Positions 1 to 6,450 of a stretch of 9,202 bases of DNA are shown piece after piece. Position 1 is the stretch's first letter, and the number at the start of each line of letters is the position of its first letter. A program made the translations under genes and the position numbers. Under the pieces are notes generated by a model. That model searched no databases. It had not been told where the DNA came from and worked only from the letters and a program-made list of their open reading frames with translations. Source of the stretch: JBCCFX01 sp039029515 (lineage in GTDB: Bacteria; Planctomycetota; Phycisphaerae; Phycisphaerales; SM1A02); the NCBI GenBank assembly GCA_039029515.1, contig JBCCFX010000164.1:1-9202 (forward strand), written 5' to 3'.

Positions 1-143
1 CCATGAGCCATGAGCCATGAGCCATGAGCCATGAGCCATGAGCCATGAGGCATAAGGCATGAGGCATGAGGCCGGTGCCGGACGCCCACGGCCCAAAGCC
101 CACGGCCCATGCATGGCCCATTGCCCACAGCCCTGAGCCAAAA
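1..143. repeat. Degenerate heptanucleotide tandem array
   Basis: The first 49 bases are seven exact copies of CCATGAG. They are followed in phase by one GCATAAG (50-56) and two GCATGAG units (57-70). After a transition, a second block keeps a 7-bp step with a GCCCAYR-like unit at 84, 91, 98 and 105. Four extra bases then break the phase, and it resumes at 116, 123, 130 and 137. The array ends beside the terminator of the minus-strand gene that follows. It probably extends left of the window. No protein reading is convincing, so this is best treated as intergenic repeat DNA of unknown function. Confidence 0.9.
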
Positions 144-171
144 GAACAACCGGCTGCCCGAAGGCAGCCGG
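137..171 (-). terminator. Rho-independent terminator of the PEP-CTERM gene
   Basis: A perfect 9-bp GC-rich stem (150-158 pairs with 163-171; left arm CCGGCTGCC) closes on a CGAA tetraloop on the plus strand. Read on the minus strand it is followed by a T-rich stretch (TTGTTCTTTT, about 149-140). It lies about 55 bases after the stop codon of the minus-strand gene ending at 226, the expected place for an intrinsic terminator. Confidence 0.88.
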
Positions 172-225
172 TGTGTTGCGATTCAAGATCGGGTCGACGG
201 CAGATGAACGTCGACGCGTCGTCAA

Positions 226-966
226 TCAGCCGAGGCGGCGACGACGACGGGCACCGAGACCGGCGACACCCAGCAGCGCGAGAGCACCCGGGGCGGGAAC
301 GGCTTCGATGTTGAAGGTGGACGTCAGCGAGATGTTGGCACCAGCCGGGATCAGGAACTCGATGTCCATCGAGATATCACTGTTCGCGGTGGCGGGGCCA
401 GCGATCGGTGTCGGAACGCCGAATGATTCGGTCGTTTCGAACAGATTGAACGCGCCATTCTGCGGGAGAACGGTCACGAGGTTCTGGACGCCACTGCCAT
501 CGATGTTGGCGGTGTAGAACGGCGAACCGCCATTCAGGCCAACCGTCGCGTTGGGGTTGAAGACATCAGTGCCGAGCGACTCAAAGCCGACCGAACCATT
601 GATCACCACACCACCAAGGAACGGGCTCACCAGCGTCGTTGATGCGGACATCACGAGCACCTGGTCAACCGCAGTGTTGTTCGTGACGACGAAGTCCATC
701 GAGACGAAGGCACCGTCGGGGGCACCACCGCCACCGGCCAGAGCTTCGAAACCACTCCAGTTGGAGCTGAACTCATTGATCGTCAGGCCGTTGGACAGCG
801 TCGTTCCATTCGCGATCGAGAGCGTGCCCGCCGCGTCAAGAGAGCTGTCCGAGTAAAGCGGACCACCCAACCCTGAGATTGAGAGGTCGAAGCCTGCATC
901 CGCGGTCGTGGCAACGAGCATGGTCGTTGCGGCGACGGCGCCAAACATGGTCTTTCGAATGCCCAC
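226..966 (-). CDS. PEP-CTERM sorting domain protein, function unknown
   Basis: A 246-residue exported protein. Residues 1-24 form a signal peptide (basic MGIRK start, hydrophobic core, likely cleavage after ADA). The body (25-222) is Gly/Ser/Thr/Asn-rich, cysteine-free and predicted beta-rich, with no enzyme motif I recognise. Residues 223-246 are a PEP-CTERM-type tail: a VPAPG motif, a short hydrophobic helix (ALALLGVAGLGA), then five Arg. In this family an exosortase recognises the tail and moves the protein to the cell surface or matrix; no exosortase gene lies in the window. The usual Glu of the PEP triplet is Ala here. The start is GTG at 966, chosen because GGAGG (980-976) sits 9 bases upstream; an in-frame ATG at residue 7 has no such site. 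A strong terminator follows, so the gene is probably monocistronic. Confidence 0.87.
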   Translation of the reverse strand: MGIRKTMFGAVAATTMLVATTADAGFDLSISGLGGPLYSDSSLDAAGTLSIANGTTLSNGLTINEFSSNWSGFEALAGGGGAPDGAFVSMDFVVTNNTAVDQVLVMSASTTLVSPFLGGVVINGSVGFESLGTDVFNPNATVGLNGGSPFYTANIDGSGVQNLVTVLPQNGAFNLFETTESFGVPTPIAGPATANSDISMDIEFLIPAGANISLTSTFNIEAVPAPGALALLGVAGLGARRRRRLG

Positions 967-1052
967 CGTAGACTTCCTCCAGTCCTAAGTTCCAGCATTC
1001 GACTGTCGATTGTCATCGTGGAAGCGATGCAGCCGAGAGCGAGAGCAATGCT

Positions 1053-1196
1053 AGAACGGGTCCTTCTTTCTTTCTCGCGTCAGGCCACCACCTGACGTCC
1101 CGTTCTCTCTCACTTCGACTGGCGTCGTGGTAGATAAACCACCACAGACGTCGCGCGGATCTTCCTTCCGTGCGATAACAGTGTGGCCGGTTGGCC
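1053..1196 (-). promoter_or_regulatory. Hairpin-rich upstream/leader region of the PEP-CTERM gene
   Basis: Between the tRNA unit and the GTG at 966 lie several inverted repeats. An 8-bp outer stem (1053-1060 with 1099-1106, AGAACGGG arm) encloses a perfect 7-bp inner stem (1078-1084 with 1091-1097, CGTCAGG arm, 6-base loop). The two helices are joined by 1 base on one side and 17 on the other. On the minus strand the 17-base side is purine-rich and ends in GAAGGA. Next is an 11-bp bulged stem (1121-1126 with 1147-1152, and 1127-1131 with 1138-1142). Weaker hairpins lie at 1153-1173 and 1185-1196. If transcribed with the gene, this would be a structured 5' leader. It matches no riboswitch class I know, and no promoter is certain. 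Confidence 0.4.
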
Positions 1197-1436
1197 TCTC
1201 AGCGTCAAGTCTCGTTATCGAAGTTGACCGAATTTCCCAGACGCCGCTGATCGATCACGGTTGCCCAGCTTCACATGAGGCCTAGCCACGCCTTCCGGCG
1301 CCGGCGGCAAGGTGCTGAAAAGGAAGGATTTAGGGCACGTTGCGGAACGCGACGATTTCCGCTTCCAGCGGCGGGTTCGATGATGTGCATGCATCGAAAT
1401 TCGTCCGCGCTGTGAAATATCCCCCGTGATATCCAC
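1197..1436. other. Intergenic stretch without a recognisable gene
   Basis: No coding signal is credible here. Visible structure is limited to an inverted repeat with 7-bp arms (TTCGATG 1376-1382, CATCGAA 1392-1398) around a TGCATGCA core, and a short ATATC/GATAT pair (1417-1421, 1428-1432). A minus-strand TTGACG-like element near 1204-1209 could be a -35 box for the PEP-CTERM gene, but no properly spaced -10 box accompanies it. Confidence 0.5.
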
Positions 1437-1470
1437 AAAACGACATGCGTCCCGCCGTTGGGCGGGACGC
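1436..1470 (-). terminator. Intrinsic terminator after tRNA-Ile
   Basis: A perfect 10-bp stem (1447-1456 with 1461-1470; arm GCGTCCCGCC) closes on a 4-base loop. On the minus strand it begins five bases after the tRNA 3' end and is followed by ATGTCGTTTTGT, a modest T-tract. It probably ends the tRNA transcript. Confidence 0.8.
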
Positions 1471-1475
1471 AGAAG

Positions 1476-1549
1476 TGGGCCAGAGAGGACTCGAACCTCC
1501 GACCTCACCCTTATCAGGGGTGCGCTCTAGCCAGCTGAGCTACTAGCCC
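1476..1549 (-). tRNA. tRNA-Ile (anticodon GAT)
   Basis: A 74-nt complete cloverleaf on the minus strand. The acceptor stem GGGCTAG/CTGGCCC has one G-U pair and discriminator A. The D-stem is GCTC/GAGC, the anticodon stem CACCC/GGGTG with loop CTGATAA, the variable loop AGGTC, and the T-arm GGAGG-TTCGAGT-CCTCT. The anticodon GAT is at 1515-1513. CCA is not encoded, so it must be added after transcription. In many bacteria this tRNA sits in the 16S-23S spacer; here it is a solitary gene with its own promoter and terminator. Confidence 0.97.
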
Positions 1550-1565
1550 GAATGTTGAGCCGGAC

Positions 1566-1593
1566 AGTATACCGATGCGCGGGCACGAGGCAA
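1566..1593 (-). promoter_or_regulatory. Sigma-70-type promoter of tRNA-Ile
   Basis: On the minus strand a -35 box TTGCCT (1593-1588) and a -10 box TATACT (1571-1566) are separated by exactly 16 bases. Transcription would begin around 1558-1560, giving a leader of roughly 10 bases before the mature tRNA 5' end at 1549. The -10 box matches the consensus at 5 of 6 positions and the -35 box at 4 of 6. Confidence 0.75.
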
Positions 1594-1636
1594 TGACTCG
1601 CGTCCATCCGTGACGATGATCCCGCCTTCTCCCAAT

Positions 1637-1661
1637 GAAAAGCCCCGCCGGGTGGCGGGGC
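1637..1661 (-). terminator. Intrinsic terminator of the dockerin-tailed gene
   Basis: An 8-bp GC stem (1642-1649 with 1654-1661; arm GCCCCGCC) with a 4-base loop is followed on the minus strand by TTTT (1641-1638). It lies about 40 bases after the stop codon of the gene ending at 1702 and upstream of the tRNA promoter, so it insulates the tRNA from read-through. Confidence 0.82.
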
Positions 1662-1701
1662 GCTTGAACCTTCAGACACGTTCGTGGTCAGTGCGCCTGA
1701 C

Positions 1702-3111
1702 TTACGGACAGGCGCCGAACGAGTTGAGGATCACAAGCAAGTCATCGATATTCGTGATGCCGTTGCCGAACGTTCCGTCCGGATTTTCGGGCGAGGGATC
1801 AAACTGCGGATCGCTGCCGCCGAAGTTATTGATGATGGCGAGGAGGTCATCGATGTTGATCTGACCGTTGCCGTAGCTGCCATCCATATTGCTCGGGAAC
1901 ACGTCTGCGGGGCAGCTCACAGGACATGCCGCAGACGGTGCGGGCACCGTCGCCCCGGTAAACACCGGCGTCAGACGGAATGGCAGCATGGTCGAGGTCA
2001 CGTCCACCGGCGGCGTGTTCGCGGTGAACCAGTAGGTGTACATCGTGCCCCACCGCAATGCGTTTGCATCGGGGTTCTGGCCGAATGACTCGGTGTTCCA
2101 GAAGGCATTGCCACCGACACGCTGGAATGGCCAATCGGTGCCGTCGAAGATCTCGCCGGAGTGATAGGCGACATCGTTGAACCCGGCATTCGTGATCTCG
2201 ACGCACTCGGGCACCGGAACGCCGAACCATCGAAGGCTGGCGTGCGAATTCATGTTGTGAATGGCGTATTCGTAGGTCCAGGAGCCATCGCCGTTGTCGA
2301 CAACGCGGCTACCGACAGTGAGAAGGCCGTCATCGGGAACCAGAACCTGACCCAGGGTGACGCCGGGCACGTTGTCGCGCCAGGCCTGGATCGCCCGAAT
2401 CTGCCAGTTGGTGTCCGAAATGCGGGTCATGGACCGGGACGTATTCCCGGCAATGGAGACCTCGATGTAGGAGGCGTTGTTGAGGTCATTGCCGTCTTCG
2501 GCGTCATCTTCGGTGACGTATTGGGCCTCGGCGAAATACCGAGCATTGGGGTACATCGCGGGATCGGTGTCGTCAGCATGAACCTGAAGACGGCCGCGGA
2601 TGTTGCCTGGACCAGAGGGATTGAACGTGAAAGCGTTCACGCCGGTCGTCGCATTGATGTCTGAGCGTGGTCCCAGCCCGTTGGCGTTCAGATCCGCCCA
2701 GTAGGTGTCGGCGCAACCAATGCCCAGTTCAGTGCAGTCGGTCGCGGAGGCGTTGCAGGTCGCCAGGCAGCCGGGTTCGCTCACGGCGCAGAAGCCGTGC
2801 TTGAGCCAGCTCATGCCGACCTGCTCGAAGCGCCCGTTTTCGGTCAGGCGATAGAGATTCTGGGCGATGACCGGATGCTCGTTGTTGAAGCTGTACCACT
2901 TCAGATGCTGATCACCGATGTTGCACGATGTCGTCGCCACCGAATACGCGAAGATGCCGTCGGATTGGCCGTAGGACGCGATGTCGCTCCCACCGCCGCC
3001 GACAAACTCGCCCACGAATCGCACGGTCACATCGGCACCGGCGAGAGCCGCCTGCGCGACCATGAGGCCGGCACATGCACCGCCGCCCATCAACGTCAGC
3101 CTCTTCAACAT
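1702..3111 (-). CDS. Secreted protein with C-terminal tandem dockerin-like EF-hand domain
   Basis: A 469-residue protein. Residues 1-24 are a signal peptide with likely cleavage after ALA. The large body (25-390) resembles uncharacterised planctomycete exported proteins and has no enzyme motif I can name. It includes the stretch RFEQVGMSWLKHGF (94-107) and a Cys-rich patch with five Cys between 108 and 133. After a VPAPS linker, residues 396-469 form a dockerin-like domain: CPVSCPADV, then two EF-hand-type repeats at 410-431 and 445-466, each D-G-x-[YF]-G-N-G-x-x-N-I-D-D-L-L, ending GACP. Cysteines at both ends suggest a closing disulfide. Dockerins bind Ca2+ and dock to cohesin partners; the partner here is unknown. 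The start ATG is supported by AGGAGG (3119-3124), 7 bases upstream. A terminator follows the gene. Confidence 0.8.
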   Translation of the reverse strand: MLKRLTLMGGGACAGLMVAQAALAGADVTVRFVGEFVGGGGSDIASYGQSDGIFAYSVATTSCNIGDQHLKWYSFNNEHPVIAQNLYRLTENGRFEQVGMSWLKHGFCAVSEPGCLATCNASATDCTELGIGCADTYWADLNANGLGPRSDINATTGVNAFTFNPSGPGNIRGRLQVHADDTDPAMYPNARYFAEAQYVTEDDAEDGNDLNNASYIEVSIAGNTSRSMTRISDTNWQIRAIQAWRDNVPGVTLGQVLVPDDGLLTVGSRVVDNGDGSWTYEYAIHNMNSHASLRWFGVPVPECVEITNAGFNDVAYHSGEIFDGTDWPFQRVGGNAFWNTESFGQNPDANALRWGTMYTYWFTANTPPVDVTSTMLPFRLTPVFTGATVPAPSAACPVSCPADVFPSNMDGSYGNGQINIDDLLAIINNFGGSDPQFDPSPENPDGTFGNGITNIDDLLVILNSFGACP

Positions 3112-3155
3112 GGGATGTCCTCCTCAGGGCGGATGCCGCGCAGGGATGTCCTGCG
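3112..3155 (-). promoter_or_regulatory. Leader of the dockerin gene: Shine-Dalgarno plus hairpin and repeat
   Basis: The ribosome site AGGAGG is at 3119-3124. The 10-mer GGGATGTCCT (plus strand) occurs twice, at 3112-3121 overlapping the SD and at 3143-3152. The upstream copy lies in a 6-bp hairpin (3139-3144 with 3150-3155, CGCAGG arm). The upstream copy thus carries a second, partial SD-like AGGA in the mRNA. No promoter is clear in the 144-bp gap after the peptidase gene, and no terminator is seen there either. Confidence 0.4.
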
Positions 3156-3255
3156 ACGGATCGAATCGCCGTTCCCACCTGATGTACGCGATCCAGTGGC
3201 GGCGGCTGCCGGCAACCTCGAGGGAATCTCCGGGAAGTCGGTGTCGATCCGGGAC

Positions 3256-5427
3256 TCACTCGCCTGACGACTGCGATTCGGCTCGTCGGATGGCATCAAG
3301 ATTGGCGCGATGTGCGTCGCCAGCCGTCCCGACGATGCGGTCCATCCGTTGCTGAAGGACTCTGACAGCGGCGTCGATCGCGTCGATCGAATTCGTGTGG
3401 AGACCCTCGAGGATGCCGGGCATCACCATCGCGCCGTAGCCTGATCGAGGATCGGTCGCAGCATAGGTACTGCGATACCACGGTCGGCCGGGCAGGCCGT
3501 TGGGGTCAAGCCACAACGACTCCACGGCGATCAGCCAGTCATTGAATGCCTCAAGGTCGTACCGCTCCGTGAGCGTGCCATCAGCGAGGCCGGCGAGCGC
3601 GGTCGTCATCGTGATGTCGGTGGTCGCACGCAGGTTGGCGAGCCCGATGTTGTACAGCGCGGCGATGCGCTGGTGCGACAGCGATTTGCGTGTGCCGCCC
3701 ACGTTGGCGAGCTTCGGGATCTCATCGATCTGCTTCCAGAGCAACGGATCAAGGTGATCGTCGTAGGCGCGCGGATCGATCGGGAGGATGTCCGCATTGG
3801 CCAGGCGGGCCACAAGCACGTTGCCAACCATCGTGATCATCTTGGCAGGCTGATAGTCGTTGCCGACCGTGGATCGATACCACGTCAGCGAGTCATAGTT
3901 CGAGTGATACGACACACCTTCGGATCCGCTGCCACCCAGGCTCGCGCACGGAATGCCCATATGAAGGTAGAAGCCGACGTGATCAGATCCGCCGCCCAGC
4001 GTGCCGAACGATGGTTGCATTGATCCTTCATCTGTCCACGCGGACCACACAGTTCGTCCGCTGCGGTCTGCAGCCTCCACGGCGTGGGTGACTTCTTCGA
4101 TGATCGGTCGAAGCGACGGCGAAGCGCTCGAGCGGAAGTTCGGCCCCATCGCCGCCATATCAAGGTTGATGTACGCGACGGTCTTGCCAGTCAGACGGTC
4201 GCGATTCGCTTCCACCCATTCTGTCGAGCCGATGATGCCGAATTCTTCTGCGCCCCAGTTCGCGAACACGATGGTGCGTTCAGGCCGCCAGTCGGCGCGA
4301 GCGAGGTTCGCAAAACTCCGAGCCATCTCCATCAGGACGATCGAACCTGCATGCGGATCGCCGGCGCCGAAGCTCCACGCATCAAAGTGACAGCCGATCA
4401 CGATGAGCTGATCAGGCCAGCGCGTGCCTTCCAGCACGCCAAGGACGTTGGCGCACGGCGTGACAGCGCGTTCCTGCTCGACGTTGAGCTCCACAATCGT
4501 CGAGTCGCACGACACGCGATACGTGAAATCGAGTCCGCCTTGCCAGTGCGAAGGCACTTCGTCGCCGGTCATCCGGCTGAGAATCTTCTCGGCGGCGGCC
4601 CAGCCGATCGGCTGCACGGGAATCGTCGGCAGTGCGAGTGCATCCTCATCAATGCGCTGCGCGCCAGGGTGCGCGGGGCTGCCCGGCGTCTGGGGATCAC
4701 CCGGATACGCGAGCGTTTTGATTGAGCCACGCTGAATGCTTGTTTCGTTCGCCCAGCCACCCTCGGGATAGCCGGGCCCTTTCCCGCTGTCGGCAGGATC
4801 GGTGAACATGATGACGCCCGCGGCGCCGCGTTCTTCGGCGAACTTCACCTTGTAGCCGCGGAAGTTCCGGCCGTACCGCGCGAGTACGATCTTGCCTTCG
4901 CACGACACGCCAAGGGCATCGAGCTTCTTGAAGTCGAGCCATGAACCGTAGTTCACGTACACCACCGGCGCGGTGACGCTGCCGGTGGCGGCATACGCGT
5001 TCCAACCGAAATCGAGATCAGGATGACCGGAGTCAGCGTCCTGCACGACTGCGCGTTCGGTGATCGCAAGTGCTTCGCGCGTGTCGCCATCGACAATGGC
5101 CAGCGAGGCACTGATCGGTCGTGACAGCAGCGCTTCAAACTCGTGCACATCGGTGTCAAGGCCGAGATTGATGAAGGATTCCTGCAAGTACGCGATCATG
5201 CGCCGATCCGCCGCGGTGCCTGCGGGATGCGGTTCACTGCACATCTGATCGTGCCAGAGACGCAGCGTTTCCGGAGATGGCACGGTGTTGAGGCCGGCTT
5301 CGTATTCGAGTTGGCGTTCCCAGCGATCGGGGGCAAACCATGGTGACGGTTCGATCTCGTTCGCGGCAGTCGCGAGGCTTGCCAGCATCATCGCGCCGCC
5401 TACGGCGCCTGTCGTCAGTCGAAACAT
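3256..5427 (-). CDS. Secreted M28B metallopeptidase, glutamate carboxypeptidase II-like
   Basis: A 723-residue zinc peptidase with the full three-part architecture of the glutamate carboxypeptidase II/transferrin receptor family. A signal peptide (1-21, cleavage near ATA) is followed by a protease-associated domain (about 150-300: GKIVLARYG, RNFRGYKVKFAEERGAAGV, DPADSGKGPGYP, IQRGS). The M28 catalytic core (about 325-540) is followed by a C-terminal dimerisation-like domain (about 555-705, including DPNGLPGRPWYR). By alignment from memory with human GCPII, the metal ligands are all present: H347, D357, E395, D423, H508, with E394 as general base. It should remove C-terminal residues from exported peptides. 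The glutamate-binding residues of GCPII are not obviously kept, so the substrate is open. The start ATG has a GAGAGG-like site about 8 bases upstream. It lies 38 bp after the MBL gene, probably cotranscribed. Confidence 0.93.
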   Translation of the reverse strand: MFRLTTGAVGGAMMLASLATAANEIEPSPWFAPDRWERQLEYEAGLNTVPSPETLRLWHDQMCSEPHPAGTAADRRMIAYLQESFINLGLDTDVHEFEALLSRPISASLAIVDGDTREALAITERAVVQDADSGHPDLDFGWNAYAATGSVTAPVVYVNYGSWLDFKKLDALGVSCEGKIVLARYGRNFRGYKVKFAEERGAAGVIMFTDPADSGKGPGYPEGGWANETSIQRGSIKTLAYPGDPQTPGSPAHPGAQRIDEDALALPTIPVQPIGWAAAEKILSRMTGDEVPSHWQGGLDFTYRVSCDSTIVELNVEQERAVTPCANVLGVLEGTRWPDQLIVIGCHFDAWSFGAGDPHAGSIVLMEMARSFANLARADWRPERTIVFANWGAEEFGIIGSTEWVEANRDRLTGKTVAYINLDMAAMGPNFRSSASPSLRPIIEEVTHAVEAADRSGRTVWSAWTDEGSMQPSFGTLGGGSDHVGFYLHMGIPCASLGGSGSEGVSYHSNYDSLTWYRSTVGNDYQPAKMITMVGNVLVARLANADILPIDPRAYDDHLDPLLWKQIDEIPKLANVGGTRKSLSHQRIAALYNIGLANLRATTDITMTTALAGLADGTLTERYDLEAFNDWLIAVESLWLDPNGLPGRPWYRSTYAATDPRSGYGAMVMPGILEGLHTNSIDAIDAAVRVLQQRMDRIVGTAGDAHRANLDAIRRAESQSSGE

Positions 5428-5465
5428 GAGTCAATCCTCTCGTGGCATCGCGCGACGACGCCGGT

Positions 5466-6383
5466 TCATGCAGGCTGCGCACGCTTGCGCAGATACCGAA
5501 GCACACCCATGACGTTCATCTGTTTGACATTGCGGCTGACATAGAACGGCCGGCGTTCCAGCGGTACGTTCAAGTCATCCGCGCACGCGTCCATCCATTC
5601 GCCGTACGCCTTGATGACGTGTGCCTCGTCGAATCCTTCCATGACGAGACGTTCGATCTGCTCGAGGTTCGCGCGCAACTCATCGGCCACGCGTTCCAGA
5701 TGGATCGCCGGCTCATCGCATGCACCGAAGTGCGTCGGATAGATACGGACAAAGTCTTCCGCGGCGAGGCGATCAAGCGAATGCAGCCACGCATCGAGAT
5801 CAAATTCCGGCGGCGGCATGGGGAGGTTGATGAACGAGCTCTCACCCATGAACGTTGCCGCAGCATCGCCGGTGAAACCGATCGCACCGTCGCTGGTTTC
5901 CATGCGGAACGAATGGTGATGGCGCGCATGGCCCGGCGTTTCGATCGCAACGAGTCGCAGGTTGCCGTGCACAATGGCATCGCCATCACGAACGGGATGA
6001 ACCTGTTCTTCGGGGACTGCGGTCATGATCCCCCACTGTTCATCCATCGTCGCGCCGTAGATTCGACGCGCTGAAGCAACGAGTTTCGACGGATCAATCA
6101 GGTGCGGCGCGCCGAACTCGTGCACGTGAATGTGCGTGCCATGTCGCGCGAGCCAGCCGACCGCGCCCGCATGGTCGAAGTGAATGTGTGTCACCAGCGC
6201 GTGTTGAATGTCCGACGGCGCATACCCGAGCGCTGCGAGTGATTGCTCGAGCGTCTGCACGGTGTTCGCGGGGCCGGTCTCAACGAGCACCGGTCCGGCA
6301 TCGCCTTCAATGAGATAGCTCGCGACGGCTTTCTGCTGATCGAGGTAACGGAGATCGATGGTGTGAATCGGCGGTTTGGTCAT
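5466..6383 (-). CDS. MBL-fold (metallo-beta-lactamase-like) hydrolase
   Basis: A 305-residue cytoplasmic-looking protein with no signal peptide. The MBL-fold metal site is complete: THIHFDH (H66, H68, D70, H71), H152 in ETPGHARHHHSF, D173 in FTGDAA, and H218 in YPTHFG. The spacing fits the glyoxalase II-like branch, which hydrolyses thioesters or lactone/ester bonds using two metal ions, but the natural substrate cannot be read from the sequence. A charged helical tail (about 225-305) follows the core. The gene sits between a rhodanese-like lipoprotein gene 67 bp upstream and the M28 peptidase 38 bp downstream, consistent with one transcript. Upstream of the ATG there is only a G-rich run (GGGGCGGGA) as a possible ribosome site. 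Confidence 0.92.
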   Translation of the reverse strand: MTKPPIHTIDLRYLDQQKAVASYLIEGDAGPVLVETGPANTVQTLEQSLAALGYAPSDIQHALVTHIHFDHAGAVGWLARHGTHIHVHEFGAPHLIDPSKLVASARRIYGATMDEQWGIMTAVPEEQVHPVRDGDAIVHGNLRLVAIETPGHARHHHSFRMETSDGAIGFTGDAAATFMGESSFINLPMPPPEFDLDAWLHSLDRLAAEDFVRIYPTHFGACDEPAIHLERVADELRANLEQIERLVMEGFDEAHVIKAYGEWMDACADDLNVPLERRPFYVSRNVKQMNVMGVLRYLRKRAQPA

Positions 6384-6429
6384 GACGTGCGTCCCGCCCC
6401 CGGCTTCGAACGCAGCATGCTAGCACGTC
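6384..6429 (-). promoter_or_regulatory. Inverted repeat abutting the MBL start codon
   Basis: Arms GACGTGC (6384-6390) and GCACGTC (6423-6429) are perfect complements 32 bases apart. In the mRNA the 3' arm directly touches the ATG at 6383, and the G-rich possible ribosome site lies inside the loop. A helix here could limit initiation. This rests on one sequence and may be chance. Confidence 0.25.
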
Positions 6430-6450
6430 AGGTGCAGACCAGTCGCACGC

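Noticed and set aside
1..70. Possible CRISPR array
   Set aside because: The units are 7 bp and directly contiguous, with no unique spacers and no cas genes nearby.
1215..1508. Minus-strand open frame of 97 codons overlapping the tRNA
   Set aside because: Its start lies inside tRNA-Ile, and its N-terminal VRVLSG is the usual false translation of a tRNA T-arm. The remainder has no protein-like composition and no ribosome site.
3130..3255. Terminator between the M28 peptidase and the dockerin gene
   Set aside because: Only weak CCGG-type pairings are visible and no T-run follows, so none can be called; read-through remains possible.
4084..4725. Long plus-strand frame (213 codons) antisense to the M28 peptidase
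   Set aside because: Low-complexity Arg/His-rich translation with no start signal; a shadow of the peptidase reading frame. Similar antisense frames at 2161-2664, 2797-3267, 5442-6074, 7720-8469 and 8072-8581 were dropped for the same reason.
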